A stretch of DNA of 64,000 nt from CAYTGM01 sp964437365 (GTDB taxonomy: Bacteria > Sumerlaeota > Sumerlaeia > SLMS01). Below, in pieces: positions 44,501 to 52,978 of this stretch. Made by a program: the position numbers and the translations under genes. Location of the stretch: contig CAYTGM010000016.1 of assembly GCA_964437365.1 (NCBI GenBank), positions 45,662-109,661 on the forward strand, in the 5' to 3' direction. Position 1 is the stretch's first letter. Every line of letters begins with the position of its first letter. The notes below the pieces were generated by a model, which worked only from the letters and a program-made list of their open reading frames with translations, made no database searches and was not told the DNA's origin.

Positions 44501-47119
44501 TCAGCCAGCATTCGTGACGCTATGATGTCAGACGCTATTGACTTCTTTAATATTGGTGGAGGAGCAACACCAACTCCTACACCCACTCCTACTCCAACGC
44601 CGACTCCTTCACCAACACCTACCCCGACGCCCACACCTACGCCTTCCCCAACTCCTTCGCCAACACCCACTCCATCACAAGTTGATTTGGCTATCGTCGA
44701 TGATGATGACGGATCTCCTGTCTATACAACAACAGGTGCTTGGACAACCAGCGGAGGAACAGGTTACGATGGAGGAACGTATCAGTTCGCAGGAACAGGA
44801 AACGCAGCAACGGCAACCTGGAAAGCCAACGTGCCGACTGCTGAAACTTACGAAGTGTCAGTTCAATATCGTGCCAGTACGAATCGCTCCGACAATGTTG
44901 AGTACGAAATTCAGTCGAATACCGGTATCTATTCGCGCTTTGTCGATCAGACACAGAATAACCTTACATGGGTGTCTATCGGGCATTTTCCATTCGATTC
45001 AGGGGATCTGACTGTGATACTTGACGCAGCAGATAGCACTGGGGTATCAACTGTTGTCATCGCAGATGCAGTTCGGTTTACTCGGATATCAGCGGATACA
45101 ATTGCGCCAGGTAGCCCTTCAGGTCTTTCAACAACGCCAACTCAAACTGTTGTCGACCTTGATTGGAATGATATTACAGACCTTGACTTTGCTGGATATA
45201 ATGTTTATCGCTCAACATCCAGTGGCAGTGGCTACACAAAACTTAACGTGTCACTCCTAACATCGAGTCAATACACTGATTCATCAGCGAGCTCAAACAC
45301 CACTTACTATTATGTCGTAACAGGTGTTGATACCTCACTCAATGAAAGCTCAAACAGTGCAGAGGTTTCAGCAGAACTGGTTGATCTTACTCCTCCCTCG
45401 TCGCCTTCAGGTCTGGGTGCAGCTTCTGGCGACACTACCGTTTCACTTGACTGGAGCGATAACTCTGAAACTGACCTTGAAGGATACAATGTATATCGTT
45501 CATCCACAAGCGGCAGTGGGTACACAAAATTAAACGGAAGTCTGCTGACATCCAGCAGCTATACAGACAACTTAGTAAGCAACTTTACCACGTATTATTA
45601 CGTTGTTACTGCAGTTGATGATTCTGCAAACGAAAGTTCTAATAGCAGTGAGGTTTCCGCTCTGCCTGAAGACATGACAGCACCTGCCACCCCTTCTGGA
45701 CTCTCAGCTACTGCAGGCGACGACAGTGTCAGTCTTGACTGGAATGACAATGGTGAATCTGACCTTGATGGATACAATGTCTATCGTTCTACAATAAGTG
45801 GAAGCGGATACACAAAAATCAATGGCTCACTCGTGAGTTCAAGTGACTATACAGATAATAGTGCCCTTAACTTTACAACATACTATTACGTTGTGACCGC
45901 TGTCGATGATACTCCTAATGCCAACGAAAGTGCCAACAGCTCTGAAGCATCAGCTCAGCCAGAGGATACGACTGCTCCCTCTGCTCCCGCAGGAGTTTCC
46001 GCTATCGCCGGAGACGGCGTTGTCGATCTTGACTGGAGCGATAATTCTGAGAGCGATCTGGATGGTTACAATGTTTATCGATCACTCACCAGTGGTTCCG
46101 GCTATTCACAGATCAACGGTGCGCTTTTGACATCCAGCGAGTACAGCGACACCAGTGTAACGAATGGTACTGCGTACTACTACGTCATAACGGCCGTTGA
46201 CAATACTCCCAATGCCAACGAAAGCTCAAACAGCTCAGAGGCTTCCGCTTCTCCAAGCAGTGGAACTCCGTTGAATGCTCTTGATCTTGATAACTTCACC
46301 TTGGCGGGTTATGGTTCACAGGATGTTGATTCAAGTTCATACGAACTCCTTGACAATGGCTATACAATCAGACTCTACGGAAACACCTGGAAAACCATCG
46401 ATCTGAACTATTCTGTGACGTCAAATACTGTTATCGAGTTTGACTATCGATCAACTGGAACTGAACCAGAAATTGGTGGGATCGCCTTCGATACGGATAC
46501 TTCCCTTTCATCAGATCAAACTTGGAAAGTATATGGAACTCAGGCATACGGCATCACAACCTATGATAACTATTCGGGATCCAGTTATACGCACTATACG
46601 ATTCCTGTTGGTCAAACACTTGCTGCAAGCACTTACGATTACCTCGTGTTCGTTAACGACCACGATGGTGGGTCCGGTTCGAACAGCTTCATTAGTAACG
46701 TTGTTGTTTATGAGTCTTCTTCGGTTATCGACAATGATGACGGCTCACCTGGATATACAACAAACGGGACCTGGGCTGTAAGTGGATCTTCCGGCTACAA
46801 CGGCGGAACCTATGAGTTCGCTTCAGCTGGTGGATCATTGACCGCAACTTGGAACCTTGATGTTCCTGTTTCAGGAACCTGGAAGGTTGAAGCAATCTTC
46901 CGAGCGAGCTCAAATCGTGCAACGGCTGCCAAATACGATATCTCAACATCCAGCGGCAACCAGACTATTACTGTGGATCAAACTCAGAACAATCTGGTTT
47001 GGGTGGACCTTGGAAACTTCACCTTTGATGAAGGTAGTGGTAGCGTGAAGTTGAACTCTGCTACTTCCAGCGGTGGAGCAGTCGTGATTGCAGATGCGAT
47101 AAGAATCACAAAACAGTAG
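41573..47119 (+). CDS. Giant modular N-acetylmuramoyl-L-alanine amidase with golvesin and fibronectin-III domains
   Basis: About 1848 residues from ATG 41573, which has GGAG 7 bases upstream (a GTG at 41558 is in frame but poorly placed). Order: signal peptide; amidase_3 N-part (INQSHGW near 236); golvesin-like domain inserted at about 299-462; amidase C-part with AWHTNA near 540 and FLIEGLFHDN near 610, supplying zinc His and Glu; Fn3 (653-750); a xanthan-lyase-like region (755-996); Thr/Pro linker (999-1036); golvesin (1040-1173); four Fn3 modules (1175-1563); a carbohydrate-binding-like domain (1565-1716); a third golvesin (1718-1848). Probably cleaves peptidoglycan stem peptides outside the cell. 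The gene is alone on its transcript. Confidence 0.88.
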   Translation: MHHPRRIRQLVLASLLGMGAQQVYACDFFAGVPCEKIDVVREYRGKILNDVRTSYKESGSEVRAEALVQSIVQMKQDIVQTRGDLIPTEHFDHSNLPDGTTLIGVEYDYDVEVNGDREIRIVLDFPKDFLNSKEFTPERMSHIGAEFMSALVQEEFNRYFIYARDPRTGKVVDILELLPDDKAPELKKEVDQASVEMSKRLKISSPEESIINDTRATIPSINPAQPQGSLSGKTIYINQSHGWFDDYTAVNRYRVQRGDNFGILEDFDSAEIMNLYVLPALRNAGAKVQTVRESDHQTNMAIVDNDDTLSDGAYSETGTWSNSSLNGFKHKVGASWTGVTINPFDQGSGENRLSNGLTTGTPTATATWTASIPEDGYYNVYASWTAFSGRADDAQYLIHHSGGISEVRVNQKIDGYTWNLLGNYYFEANAPASERKVVLTNNSNDTSATNVSADAVRWGGGFGDVARHTNGISGRPRWEEEAVLYLQYNGFGYSGANYTGDDDESGGWSDRPQYARWEHSQKDGSVEDALYFAWHTNAFNGSARGLSTFRHSTATQASEDLQFIMHDTLYDHLEGQWFPGWTVRSKNVTNFGENNQSSLGTGLPGFLIEGLFHDNATDAGAYGEPEFRYAVARAIVDGVISYYEGRDSISLNRPPETPTNLRLAANENGTATLSWDAPPDSSTNQYFGDSASSYIVYAGTNGFGFDDGTTVSGTSYSITNLSTGSPTYYRVAAVNSGGQSFPSETVAGSAGTGQVLIVNGFDRNDKSLVPEESITNAGIDLLRLDPRTFQAFNYVIEHADSLAKTNVSISSASNEAIVDGDISLGNYDAVFWILGEESTADETFGSSEQNLVSSYLSTSGNNFFLSGAEIGWDLGRSTRPQADIDFYEDVLRASYVSDDAGTYIIGAQSGGVFDGLTSFNFDPASGARYPVETADTIATVNGSQVALSYSSGATAAVSYSGTSKLLHLAFPFETITSASIRDAMMSDAIDFFNIGGGATPTPTPTPTPTPTPSPTPTPTPTPTPSPTPSPTPTPSQVDLAIVDDDDGSPVYTTTGAWTTSGGTGYDGGTYQFAGTGNAATATWKANVPTAETYEVSVQYRASTNRSDNVEYEIQSNTGIYSRFVDQTQNNLTWVSIGHFPFDSGDLTVILDAADSTGVSTVVIADAVRFTRISADTIAPGSPSGLSTTPTQTVVDLDWNDITDLDFAGYNVYRSTSSGSGYTKLNVSLLTSSQYTDSSASSNTTYYYVVTGVDTSLNESSNSAEVSAELVDLTPPSSPSGLGAASGDTTVSLDWSDNSETDLEGYNVYRSSTSGSGYTKLNGSLLTSSSYTDNLVSNFTTYYYVVTAVDDSANESSNSSEVSALPEDMTAPATPSGLSATAGDDSVSLDWNDNGESDLDGYNVYRSTISGSGYTKINGSLVSSSDYTDNSALNFTTYYYVVTAVDDTPNANESANSSEASAQPEDTTAPSAPAGVSAIAGDGVVDLDWSDNSESDLDGYNVYRSLTSGSGYSQINGALLTSSEYSDTSVTNGTAYYYVITAVDNTPNANESSNSSEASASPSSGTPLNALDLDNFTLAGYGSQDVDSSSYELLDNGYTIRLYGNTWKTIDLNYSVTSNTVIEFDYRSTGTEPEIGGIAFDTDTSLSSDQTWKVYGTQAYGITTYDNYSGSSYTHYTIPVGQTLAASTYDYLVFVNDHDGGSGSNSFISNVVVYESSSVIDNDDGSPGYTTNGTWAVSGSSGYNGGTYEFASAGGSLTATWNLDVPVSGTWKVEAIFRASSNRATAAKYDISTSSGNQTITVDQTQNNLVWVDLGNFTFDEGSGSVKLNSATSSGGAVVIADAIRITKQ
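44566..44680 (+). repeat. Tandem ACNCCN coding repeat (Thr-Pro/Ser-Pro linker)
   Basis: About 115 bases of imperfect 6-base units encode a Thr-Pro/Ser-Pro hinge of about 38 residues inside the amidase. Such linkers separate catalytic and binding modules in exported hydrolases, and translating them would call on EF-P. Confidence 0.9.
45097..46262 (+). repeat. Four tandem fibronectin-III coding repeats
   Basis: Four units of about 290 bases each encode modules with shared landmarks (L-D-W-x-D, G-Y-N-V-Y-R-S, S-G-S-G-Y, Y-Y-Y-V-V-T-A-V-D, N-S-S-E-x-S-A). Nucleotide identity is visible around the GGATACAATGT and AGTGGCAGTGG segments. Copy number could vary by recombination. Confidence 0.9.
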
Positions 47120-47149
47120 ATACGACCTACTAGAAGTCCATTTACGTGG

Positions 47150-47185
47150 TGGCCTGGTATTCAAACCAGGCCATCTTCTATTTCT
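47150..47185 (+). terminator. Terminator of the amidase gene
   Basis: Stem TGGCCTGGT / ACCAGGCCA with a 6-base loop is followed by TCTTCTATTT, about 30 bases after the stop codon. Confidence 0.85.
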
Positions 47186-47253
47186 GAATTGATTATTCGC
47201 TCAATTTTGAAAGCCTTCACAATGCAATGATCGAACATACCCTTAAACCGGGT

Positions 47254-47310
47254 GACGGACGTCTGTCCGACGTCTTTCCTACGTCTTACCATTGACTCAA
47301 GACGTCCACT
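47254..47310. repeat. Dispersed GACGTC-rich intergenic repeat, copy B
   Basis: Second copy of the element seen at 28614. The first 37 bases agree at 34 positions, and GACGTCC recurs at the same distance. Here CGGAC-GTCT-GTCCG is a small inverted repeat. It lies between the amidase terminator and the GH18-like gene. Confidence 0.75.
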
Positions 47311-47593
47311 GGTCATGGAGCAGATGTCGACATGTTATCGATCTCCCGGTTTGACTTGGCCTTCAGCTGATCTCTGTTCGTCGAACGCGATTCATCCTAC
47401 TTTATTTGCAGGGTTTGCTCTGACCCTGAAGTCACCTTAGGTCGAAAGCAATTATATCATTCACTCCTATTGTGATGCCGCTTCTTTGTGAACTTTTCAA
47501 GATTAGTTATTGCGTATGTGTTTACTAATTGTTACGCGTCTATTCAACATACAGACAGGCAAATTTTCTGAATATTGCAGGGTGAAATTATTT
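47311..47593. other. Upstream region of the GH18-like gene
   Basis: About 280 bases without a gene I can support and with no promoter hexamers I trust. It probably holds the promoter of the GH18-like gene. Confidence 0.4.
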
Positions 47594-47612
47594 GCGCCGG
47601 ACAAACCGGCGC
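47594..47612 (+). promoter_or_regulatory. GC-rich stem-loop directly before a ribosome binding site
   Basis: A perfect 7-bp stem GCGCCGG / CCGGCGC with loop ACAAA ends one base before AAGGAG (47614-47619), the Shine-Dalgarno of the GH18-like gene. It stands out in an AT-rich leader. It may stabilise the mRNA or tune ribosome access; there is no T-run, so it is not a terminator. Confidence 0.6.
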
Positions 47613-47629
47613 CAAGGAGAGATCAATAA

Positions 47630-50600
47630 ATGCAGCAACAGAGAAAAAGAATTTTAATAACATCGGGGACCCTATTGCTGAGTTCGCTAATTCTTTCAAC
47701 CGATGCTCACGCACAGAATTCTCCTCATCAACAAGAGGTTAAAGACGACTTTATTGGAAGTCTTTCCCAATCGGACTACTATGAGAGGCTGCAACTTGAG
47801 GCAAACGGAGCGCTGTTTCCCCTTAAGAAACAACAGGAGTCCAAAGACAGCAGGATTACCCCCAGAAGTGCAGCTCCCGATATAGACGATGATTTCCTTG
47901 TAGTAGGATATGCTCAAACATACGGCAGCTCTGTTACATACACGGACCACTATCACTGGGAAGCACTTACTCATGTTGCTTCCACATTTATTACCTTTGA
48001 TAACACAGGTTCCATTACCAATCCAGGAACCTGGACAGGTCGTGACAGTAACCTCCTTGCTGGTGGTGCAGCTGAAGCGGCTGGTACAAAAGTTCTCATG
48101 ACAGTTCTCAATGATAGTTTTGATGTAACTGTTATCGATGATGTGATGACAGACGCAGGAAAGAGATCAGATCTTGTTGATGATATAGTTGCACTTCTCT
48201 CCGCTGATTCCTATAGTCATGGTGTCACATTCGATTTTGAGCCGTTTTCCTGGTCGGCATCAGCAACCGATGGAATGGAAATCTTTATCGCTGAGCTTAG
48301 AAGTGATCTGGACACAGCAGGTCTCAGCAACCATGAAATAAGTATTTATGCCGACCCAAGTCCCAATACTACTCAGTGGGATATGTCGGAGCTTGTGGCG
48401 GCAGGGCTCGACTATATCTTCTATAGCGGGTACGATTTCGCATCAGGCAATACCGCAACAGCCATTACACGTCACAATAATGGCTTCTCTGCAGTTACTC
48501 AAATGGACTTCTATTTTGACGATGTTGATACGGTTACGGCAGACGATGGCATCGACCCGTCTAAACTCATCTACGTCATCTCTGCTTACGGCAGACGCTG
48601 GGAAGGAGTTACAGCCTATAATACCACAGGATCTAATCCGACTTCCTGGGGCTTTACTGATGCGATGTACGACACAACATTGAATCAGCTATACAGTGGT
48701 CCCTACACTGCCAATTACACAACTGGAGATGAGGCTGGGTACTATACCTACAATGATGGCGGAGCTGATTATGTGGTGACCTGGGAAGACCCACGGGCGA
48801 TCGCCATGGAGGTAGGCTCTGCTCTCTCTTACCCAGGAACCGGTGACTACGCTGGGCGCAGGCTTGGTGGAGTTGGCTTCTGGTCACTTATGTGGATGGC
48901 CGAGGGGACTTCCTATGATATGATCGGAGCCTCTTCCGTGACACGAACAAGAACTTATCCTCATATCTACCAGGCATGTCAGGAGCTCCTTGCTTCTCCA
49001 GGAATTCAAGATGTGGTACTGGAAGGCTTTGAGGGGCTGAACTTCAGATGGAACGACCCAAACGATGGGCCAGATGATTCAGGCGACACCGATTTTGACT
49101 CTTCAAGATCGCTCGTGGTTTCACCCGCTGGGTCAGGGCAGCCTTCAAGTACAACAAATGCCATGGCGCTCGATGTTGATTTTGAGTCGGCAGGTAAGCT
49201 GTTCTTCAGACATGAAATTCTTGCATCGAACTTGAATACATCTATCCCGGATACCAATGCAGCGATCGGTTTCTTCGACACCACAACCGAAATTCAGGCT
49301 TCGGTTCACACGGCTGCAAGCTATGCAGATATGACAATTCGGATGCTCATTTTCGATTCAGAGGGCGAACTTGAGATGTCGCCAGCTACTTCCCTGATTT
49401 CATCTGGATGGCAAACACTGACCTGGAATCTGAACGACGGAGTTTCAGCATATACAACTTCAGAACCGGCATTCAATAGTGGTGACGGTATTCTAGATAC
49501 AGATGGTGGGGGAGCAAAGGACATCGCTTTCGCCGGTTTTCTCATTGAATCCACAGCCGCGTCAGCGGGAACGATCACTATCGATGAGATCCTTTATCGC
49601 CATGCTAACCCGACTGGAGATACCTATGTCATTAATGAGCTGCGCTATGATGGGTCCTCCGGGGAGTATGTCGAGATATACGGCCCTGCAGGGTCTCTGC
49701 CGTCAGGTTTTCAAGTTGTTCTAATCGATGGTCAAAGCGGGACGCGTGACGCAATCTCTGTGATTGGTTCGATTCCTGATGACGGTGGAGGTTTTGGATA
49801 TTTCGTTTTTGGCGATACAGATGTAACGAATGTGGATGACTCCACAGGACTCGGTACTTTAGACGATGATTTCTCGGATAACGACCCCTCCGCAGTTCAG
49901 CTCTATGATAGTCTGACTGGTGGCGTCTACGATTCTGTGGTCTACGAGGCATTTGGTGGTCTTGATGAACTGCTCCGTCTTGAGCAACTCGGAGTCGCTG
50001 ACGAAGGCTATCCCTGGAATGGTCGAGTCGCCGGTGGTACAGACTCTTCAGGTCAGAAGTCAGCTCTAGGCAGATATCCTGATGGCCAGGATGCGAACAT
50101 TAATTATGAAGACTTTTCACTTCAGTTGGCCACTCCAGGAGCTTCCAACGGCGGAACGATTGATATTACAGGCCTACCCGTCGAGTATGACTTTTCTACT
50201 GCTCCTTCATCGGCCTGGCAGACCTTTCAATCATTTGGAGTCACAACCTCTGCGGTTGGCCCTTCTCCCACAGACAATGATGTGTATCGCTGTATAGATA
50301 CCTCAGGTGGCGGTGTCATGGCATTCTTTGGTGATAAATCCCTGGGGACAACTACCACAGGATACCATGTCGCAGGGGATATCTATTTGCCCGATAACAC
50401 AGAACCAGCTCAGGCGATTTCTGTCGGTTTTTGTGCAACGCAGGGTAGCACTTTCTTTTCTGCCAGCCGAGATGCCAACAGCTATGAAAACGGATATATG
50501 CTTATCTATGAGAACCTTGCAGGTGTTGATTTAGATGATGGACGCCCAGATCACGCAGGGACAATCGAGTTCGTATGGGCCTCTCATGACAATACCGATG

Positions 50601-50902
50601 GTGCCCCAGTGACACTGCTCGGTTCGGCTTCAGCTCCGCTTACAGGTGATTGGACTGACTTTGAACTCAGGATTGATCCTTCCGCCGGAGCAGGGTCGCA
50701 GCTTATAGCAACCGTTGGCGGGGTGACGATCTATCAGGGGGCTATCCCTGAAGGCGGTCCAACCAGTGGTGCCGTATCGGTTGGGTTCCGTGAGAACCAT
50801 TCCGGTGCTCCAACTTCTGTTGAAGGCACCTGGATAGACAATTTGAGGATCGGTCAAGTCGGAACCGTCCCCGTAGAATTGGATTACTTCTCTGTGGACT
50901 GA
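47630..50902 (+). CDS. Exported GH18-like glycosidase with C-terminal binding modules
   Basis: One thousand ninety residues with signal peptide (LLLSSLILSTDAHA). Residues ~90-440 form a GH18-type barrel: VVGYAQTYG at the start, THVASTFITFD, the catalytic strand HGVTFDFEPFSW near 198-209, IFYSGYDF, LIYVISAYGRRWEG and a late GVGFWSLMWM. In the GH18 motif D-x-x-D-x-D-x-E only the last Asp and the Glu (D202, E204) remain; the first two are His and Thr. C-terminal parts: a beta sandwich (about 465-660), a lamin-tail-like domain (VINELRYDGSSGEYVEIY, about 665-830) and a LamG/CBM-like domain to the end. It may cleave chitin- or peptidoglycan-like glycans, or just bind them. Confidence 0.82.
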   Translation: MQQQRKRILITSGTLLLSSLILSTDAHAQNSPHQQEVKDDFIGSLSQSDYYERLQLEANGALFPLKKQQESKDSRITPRSAAPDIDDDFLVVGYAQTYGSSVTYTDHYHWEALTHVASTFITFDNTGSITNPGTWTGRDSNLLAGGAAEAAGTKVLMTVLNDSFDVTVIDDVMTDAGKRSDLVDDIVALLSADSYSHGVTFDFEPFSWSASATDGMEIFIAELRSDLDTAGLSNHEISIYADPSPNTTQWDMSELVAAGLDYIFYSGYDFASGNTATAITRHNNGFSAVTQMDFYFDDVDTVTADDGIDPSKLIYVISAYGRRWEGVTAYNTTGSNPTSWGFTDAMYDTTLNQLYSGPYTANYTTGDEAGYYTYNDGGADYVVTWEDPRAIAMEVGSALSYPGTGDYAGRRLGGVGFWSLMWMAEGTSYDMIGASSVTRTRTYPHIYQACQELLASPGIQDVVLEGFEGLNFRWNDPNDGPDDSGDTDFDSSRSLVVSPAGSGQPSSTTNAMALDVDFESAGKLFFRHEILASNLNTSIPDTNAAIGFFDTTTEIQASVHTAASYADMTIRMLIFDSEGELEMSPATSLISSGWQTLTWNLNDGVSAYTTSEPAFNSGDGILDTDGGGAKDIAFAGFLIESTAASAGTITIDEILYRHANPTGDTYVINELRYDGSSGEYVEIYGPAGSLPSGFQVVLIDGQSGTRDAISVIGSIPDDGGGFGYFVFGDTDVTNVDDSTGLGTLDDDFSDNDPSAVQLYDSLTGGVYDSVVYEAFGGLDELLRLEQLGVADEGYPWNGRVAGGTDSSGQKSALGRYPDGQDANINYEDFSLQLATPGASNGGTIDITGLPVEYDFSTAPSSAWQTFQSFGVTTSAVGPSPTDNDVYRCIDTSGGGVMAFFGDKSLGTTTTGYHVAGDIYLPDNTEPAQAISVGFCATQGSTFFSASRDANSYENGYMLIYENLAGVDLDDGRPDHAGTIEFVWASHDNTDGAPVTLLGSASAPLTGDWTDFELRIDPSAGAGSQLIATVGGVTIYQGAIPEGGPTSGAVSVGFRENHSGAPTSVEGTWIDNLRIGQVGTVPVELDYFSVD

Positions 50903-50942
50903 TGGAGTAGAATTCAAAGATAAAATGAAACAGGAATCATGC

Positions 50943-50985
50943 AAGAGACGGCTGTCCTCGGCAAGCCGTCTCTTCGCTTTCTCTG
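50943..50985 (+). terminator. Terminator of the GH18-like gene
   Basis: A perfect 10-bp stem (AAGAGACGGC / GCCGTCTCTT) with a 12-base loop is followed by CGCTTTCTCT, 41 bases after the stop codon. Confidence 0.8.
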
Positions 50986-51065
50986 GTAAGACTTGAGCTG
51001 GAGCACTTCAGCGAATACAATTCTCAAACCTGTACGAAAAAATATGTGCGATACAGGGGGGCAGG

Positions 51066-51857
51066 TCAGGGAGCACTCCATTGACGGACATGCGATTTCC
51101 TGTACGAATCAAGAGAATCGGGGTGGAGGAAAGGAGCGAATTCTTCTATCTTTTCGTCAACACTTGCCTTCAGGAATGATGCCTCACTTTCTGAAACTCC
51201 GGAGGGGCGATAGACGATGTTTTCGACTTTTTCGCCTGTCAAAACACTGTATATAGTTAGTGCTGCCGTGTAGGCGCCCTTCGGATTGGCGTGAAGCCCG
51301 TCAGGTCCATGGAGAGAAAACTCCGGATTGTCCTTGATGATCTCTCCCCAGATCATGCCGACGGGAGCGAGGCTAGTGCGAAACTTCTGCGCTGCATTTA
51401 TATAATTTAAACTGACCTGCTTCTGCATTTGTTGATAGTTTCTGAATGGGGACGTATCATGGAGTCGTCCCCAGGTCATATACAGAACCGGGGTCGAGTT
51501 CTGGTCCTTGATGAACGGTACCAGTTGGCTGAGTGCTTCTTCTGTCTGGTCATGATGGACGGCTGATATATAGCTTTGTTGCTGTAATACCACATAATCC
51601 CAGTCCTCTTCCTCTAAAAGCTTTCTGCTCATTTGATTTTCCAAATGTTGATTAAGATTATAGGCGGGGAGCAGGTTATGCCTGATCTGAATATCAATTC
51701 CTTCGTTTTGTCCCATAAACCGAACTTGTTCGGGTACATTGTAGAAGTATGTTAAACTGTTACCAAGGAAGAGAACGGATATCTCTCTAGCAGAAAGAGA
51801 ATTTAAGCTAAGAAACAGGCAAAAGACTGTTAGAGTCATACACATTCGAAGATTCAT
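51066..51857 (-). CDS. Exported SGNH-fold hydrolase
   Basis: Two hundred sixty-three residues with signal peptide (TVFCLFLSLNSLSA). Block I is ISVLFLGNSLTYFYNVP, a GDSL-like nucleophile Ser near residue 33, and block V is DGLHANPKG near 206 with the catalytic Asp and His. VVLQQQSY and a TPVLYMTWG segment match the DUF4886-like branch of SGNH esterases. It probably removes acyl groups from polysaccharides or lipids. It is monocistronic, with the TrkA-C gene on the same strand just upstream. Confidence 0.85.
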   Translation of the reverse strand: MNLRMCMTLTVFCLFLSLNSLSAREISVLFLGNSLTYFYNVPEQVRFMGQNEGIDIQIRHNLLPAYNLNQHLENQMSRKLLEEEDWDYVVLQQQSYISAVHHDQTEEALSQLVPFIKDQNSTPVLYMTWGRLHDTSPFRNYQQMQKQVSLNYINAAQKFRTSLAPVGMIWGEIIKDNPEFSLHGPDGLHANPKGAYTAALTIYSVLTGEKVENIVYRPSGVSESEASFLKASVDEKIEEFAPFLHPDSLDSYRKSHVRQWSAP

Positions 51858-51907
51858 AATGCTTCTCGTTCATAAGTTAAGTCGTTTGAAAAATGTGAGT
51901 ACACCCC

Positions 51908-52702
51908 TTATGCTGCACTCTGTTTTTCTTTGGTTTTCCCCATCTTGCTCTCTCTATCCTGTTCTTTTTTTTCGACGTTTCTTTGTTCTTTGACAGCTTT
52001 GCGATGTTCTTTCTGTCCAGCGTCTTTGTCTCTTTCGTCGAGTTTCGCGAGAGCCTTCTCCCTTCCATAAGCCAACAAAACGTCTTCAGCGTATACTTTG
52101 CTATCACCGTTCGGTGCCCCTGTATAGCTGCCATCGGCTCTCTCTATCCCAAGAATAACGATCCCTTCGTCTCTCAATTTCGCTTTTCCAAGTGAGATTC
52201 CGTTCAACCAGTCGTTATCTTCGATTTTAATCTCAGCAATTCGGTACTCACCGGATAGATGCATCAGGCTGGCGTAGTCACGGACATCTATACGTGAGTA
52301 TCTTTTAAGGAGTTTTGCAATCAGCTTAGAAAGGTGTTTGTCGACCCATTCGCTAGTTGAGACAAGGTAAAGGGTTAACAGTCCCGCAGCCAGAAAACTC
52401 ATTCTCAAAATCATGGATGATTGTTCGTTCTGCCTCACAAAACTGATAATGAGAGAGGACATGGCGCTCACGATTCCAACGTTACCGAGAAACATGAGAA
52501 GCATAATGATCCGTCTTCGCACCGGGTGGTTAACCACTCGTTCAGACTCCGTTGTTGTGAACCCCGAACCAGTGAAGGCCGATCTGGCTTGAAAGCGAGC
52601 ACTTTCGCGCGACATCCCCGTTTGGGTTAGCGCCACCGTCGCAATCCTCGTTACGAGGATGGATATTGAAACAATGATCAGTAGGGAAATGATCGCGATC
52701 AA
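51908..52702 (-). CDS. Trk-like membrane segment fused to RCK-C (TrkA-C) domain
   Basis: Two hundred sixty-four residues. N-terminal helix (1-22), then RSAFTGSGFTTTESE near 41-55, which resembles the selectivity-filter loop plus flank of Trk/Ktr potassium transporters, then two more helices (about 68-90 and 97-118). Residues ~143-220 (IAEIKIEDNDWLNGISLGKAKLRDEGI and VYAEDVLLAYG) form a TrkA-C/RCK-C ligand-binding domain. The last ~45 residues are a highly charged Lys/Glu tail. It holds only one of the four loop units of a full Trk pore, so it may work as an oligomer or as a regulator. No trkA-N gene is adjacent. Confidence 0.72.
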   Translation of the reverse strand: MIAIISLLIIVSISILVTRIATVALTQTGMSRESARFQARSAFTGSGFTTTESERVVNHPVRRRIIMLLMFLGNVGIVSAMSSLIISFVRQNEQSSMILRMSFLAAGLLTLYLVSTSEWVDKHLSKLIAKLLKRYSRIDVRDYASLMHLSGEYRIAEIKIEDNDWLNGISLGKAKLRDEGIVILGIERADGSYTGAPNGDSKVYAEDVLLAYGREKALAKLDERDKDAGQKEHRKAVKEQRNVEKKEQDRESKMGKTKEKQSAA

Positions 52703-52978
52703 AGGATATCAAAAAACCTCAAATAAGTTGAAGGCAGTCTCAAAATTCTTTTTCAGATTCTCCGCCCTGCGACAGAGACCTTTGCCAACATGTAAGCCCC
52801 CGGAAGGTTGCACGAACCCAGAGTTTGAGTGAAGACAAATCTATCTGGGTCGCTCATCAGCCAATCGGCCAATCGCTCTGAGAAGGGTCCAGGCCTCATG
52901 AACACGAGCGCGGGAAGGCTGACACAGCGGAAGAAATCTTATCTTAATTTGCTGGGAAGATCGGTGTGTTGAAATGAA
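52703..52978. other. Intergenic region between the Trk-like gene and tRNA-Lys
   Basis: About 275 bases. A minus-strand frame of roughly 60 codons just past the tRNA 3' end (reading DPDRFVFTQTLGSCNLPG) lacks a ribosome binding site and is not supported as a gene. No direct repeat of the tRNA 3' end was found by eye. Confidence 0.4.

Noticed and set aside
44566..44680. Short tandem repeats resembling a CRISPR-like array
   Set aside because: They are in-frame coding units of six bases giving a Thr-Pro/Ser-Pro linker, with no spacers.
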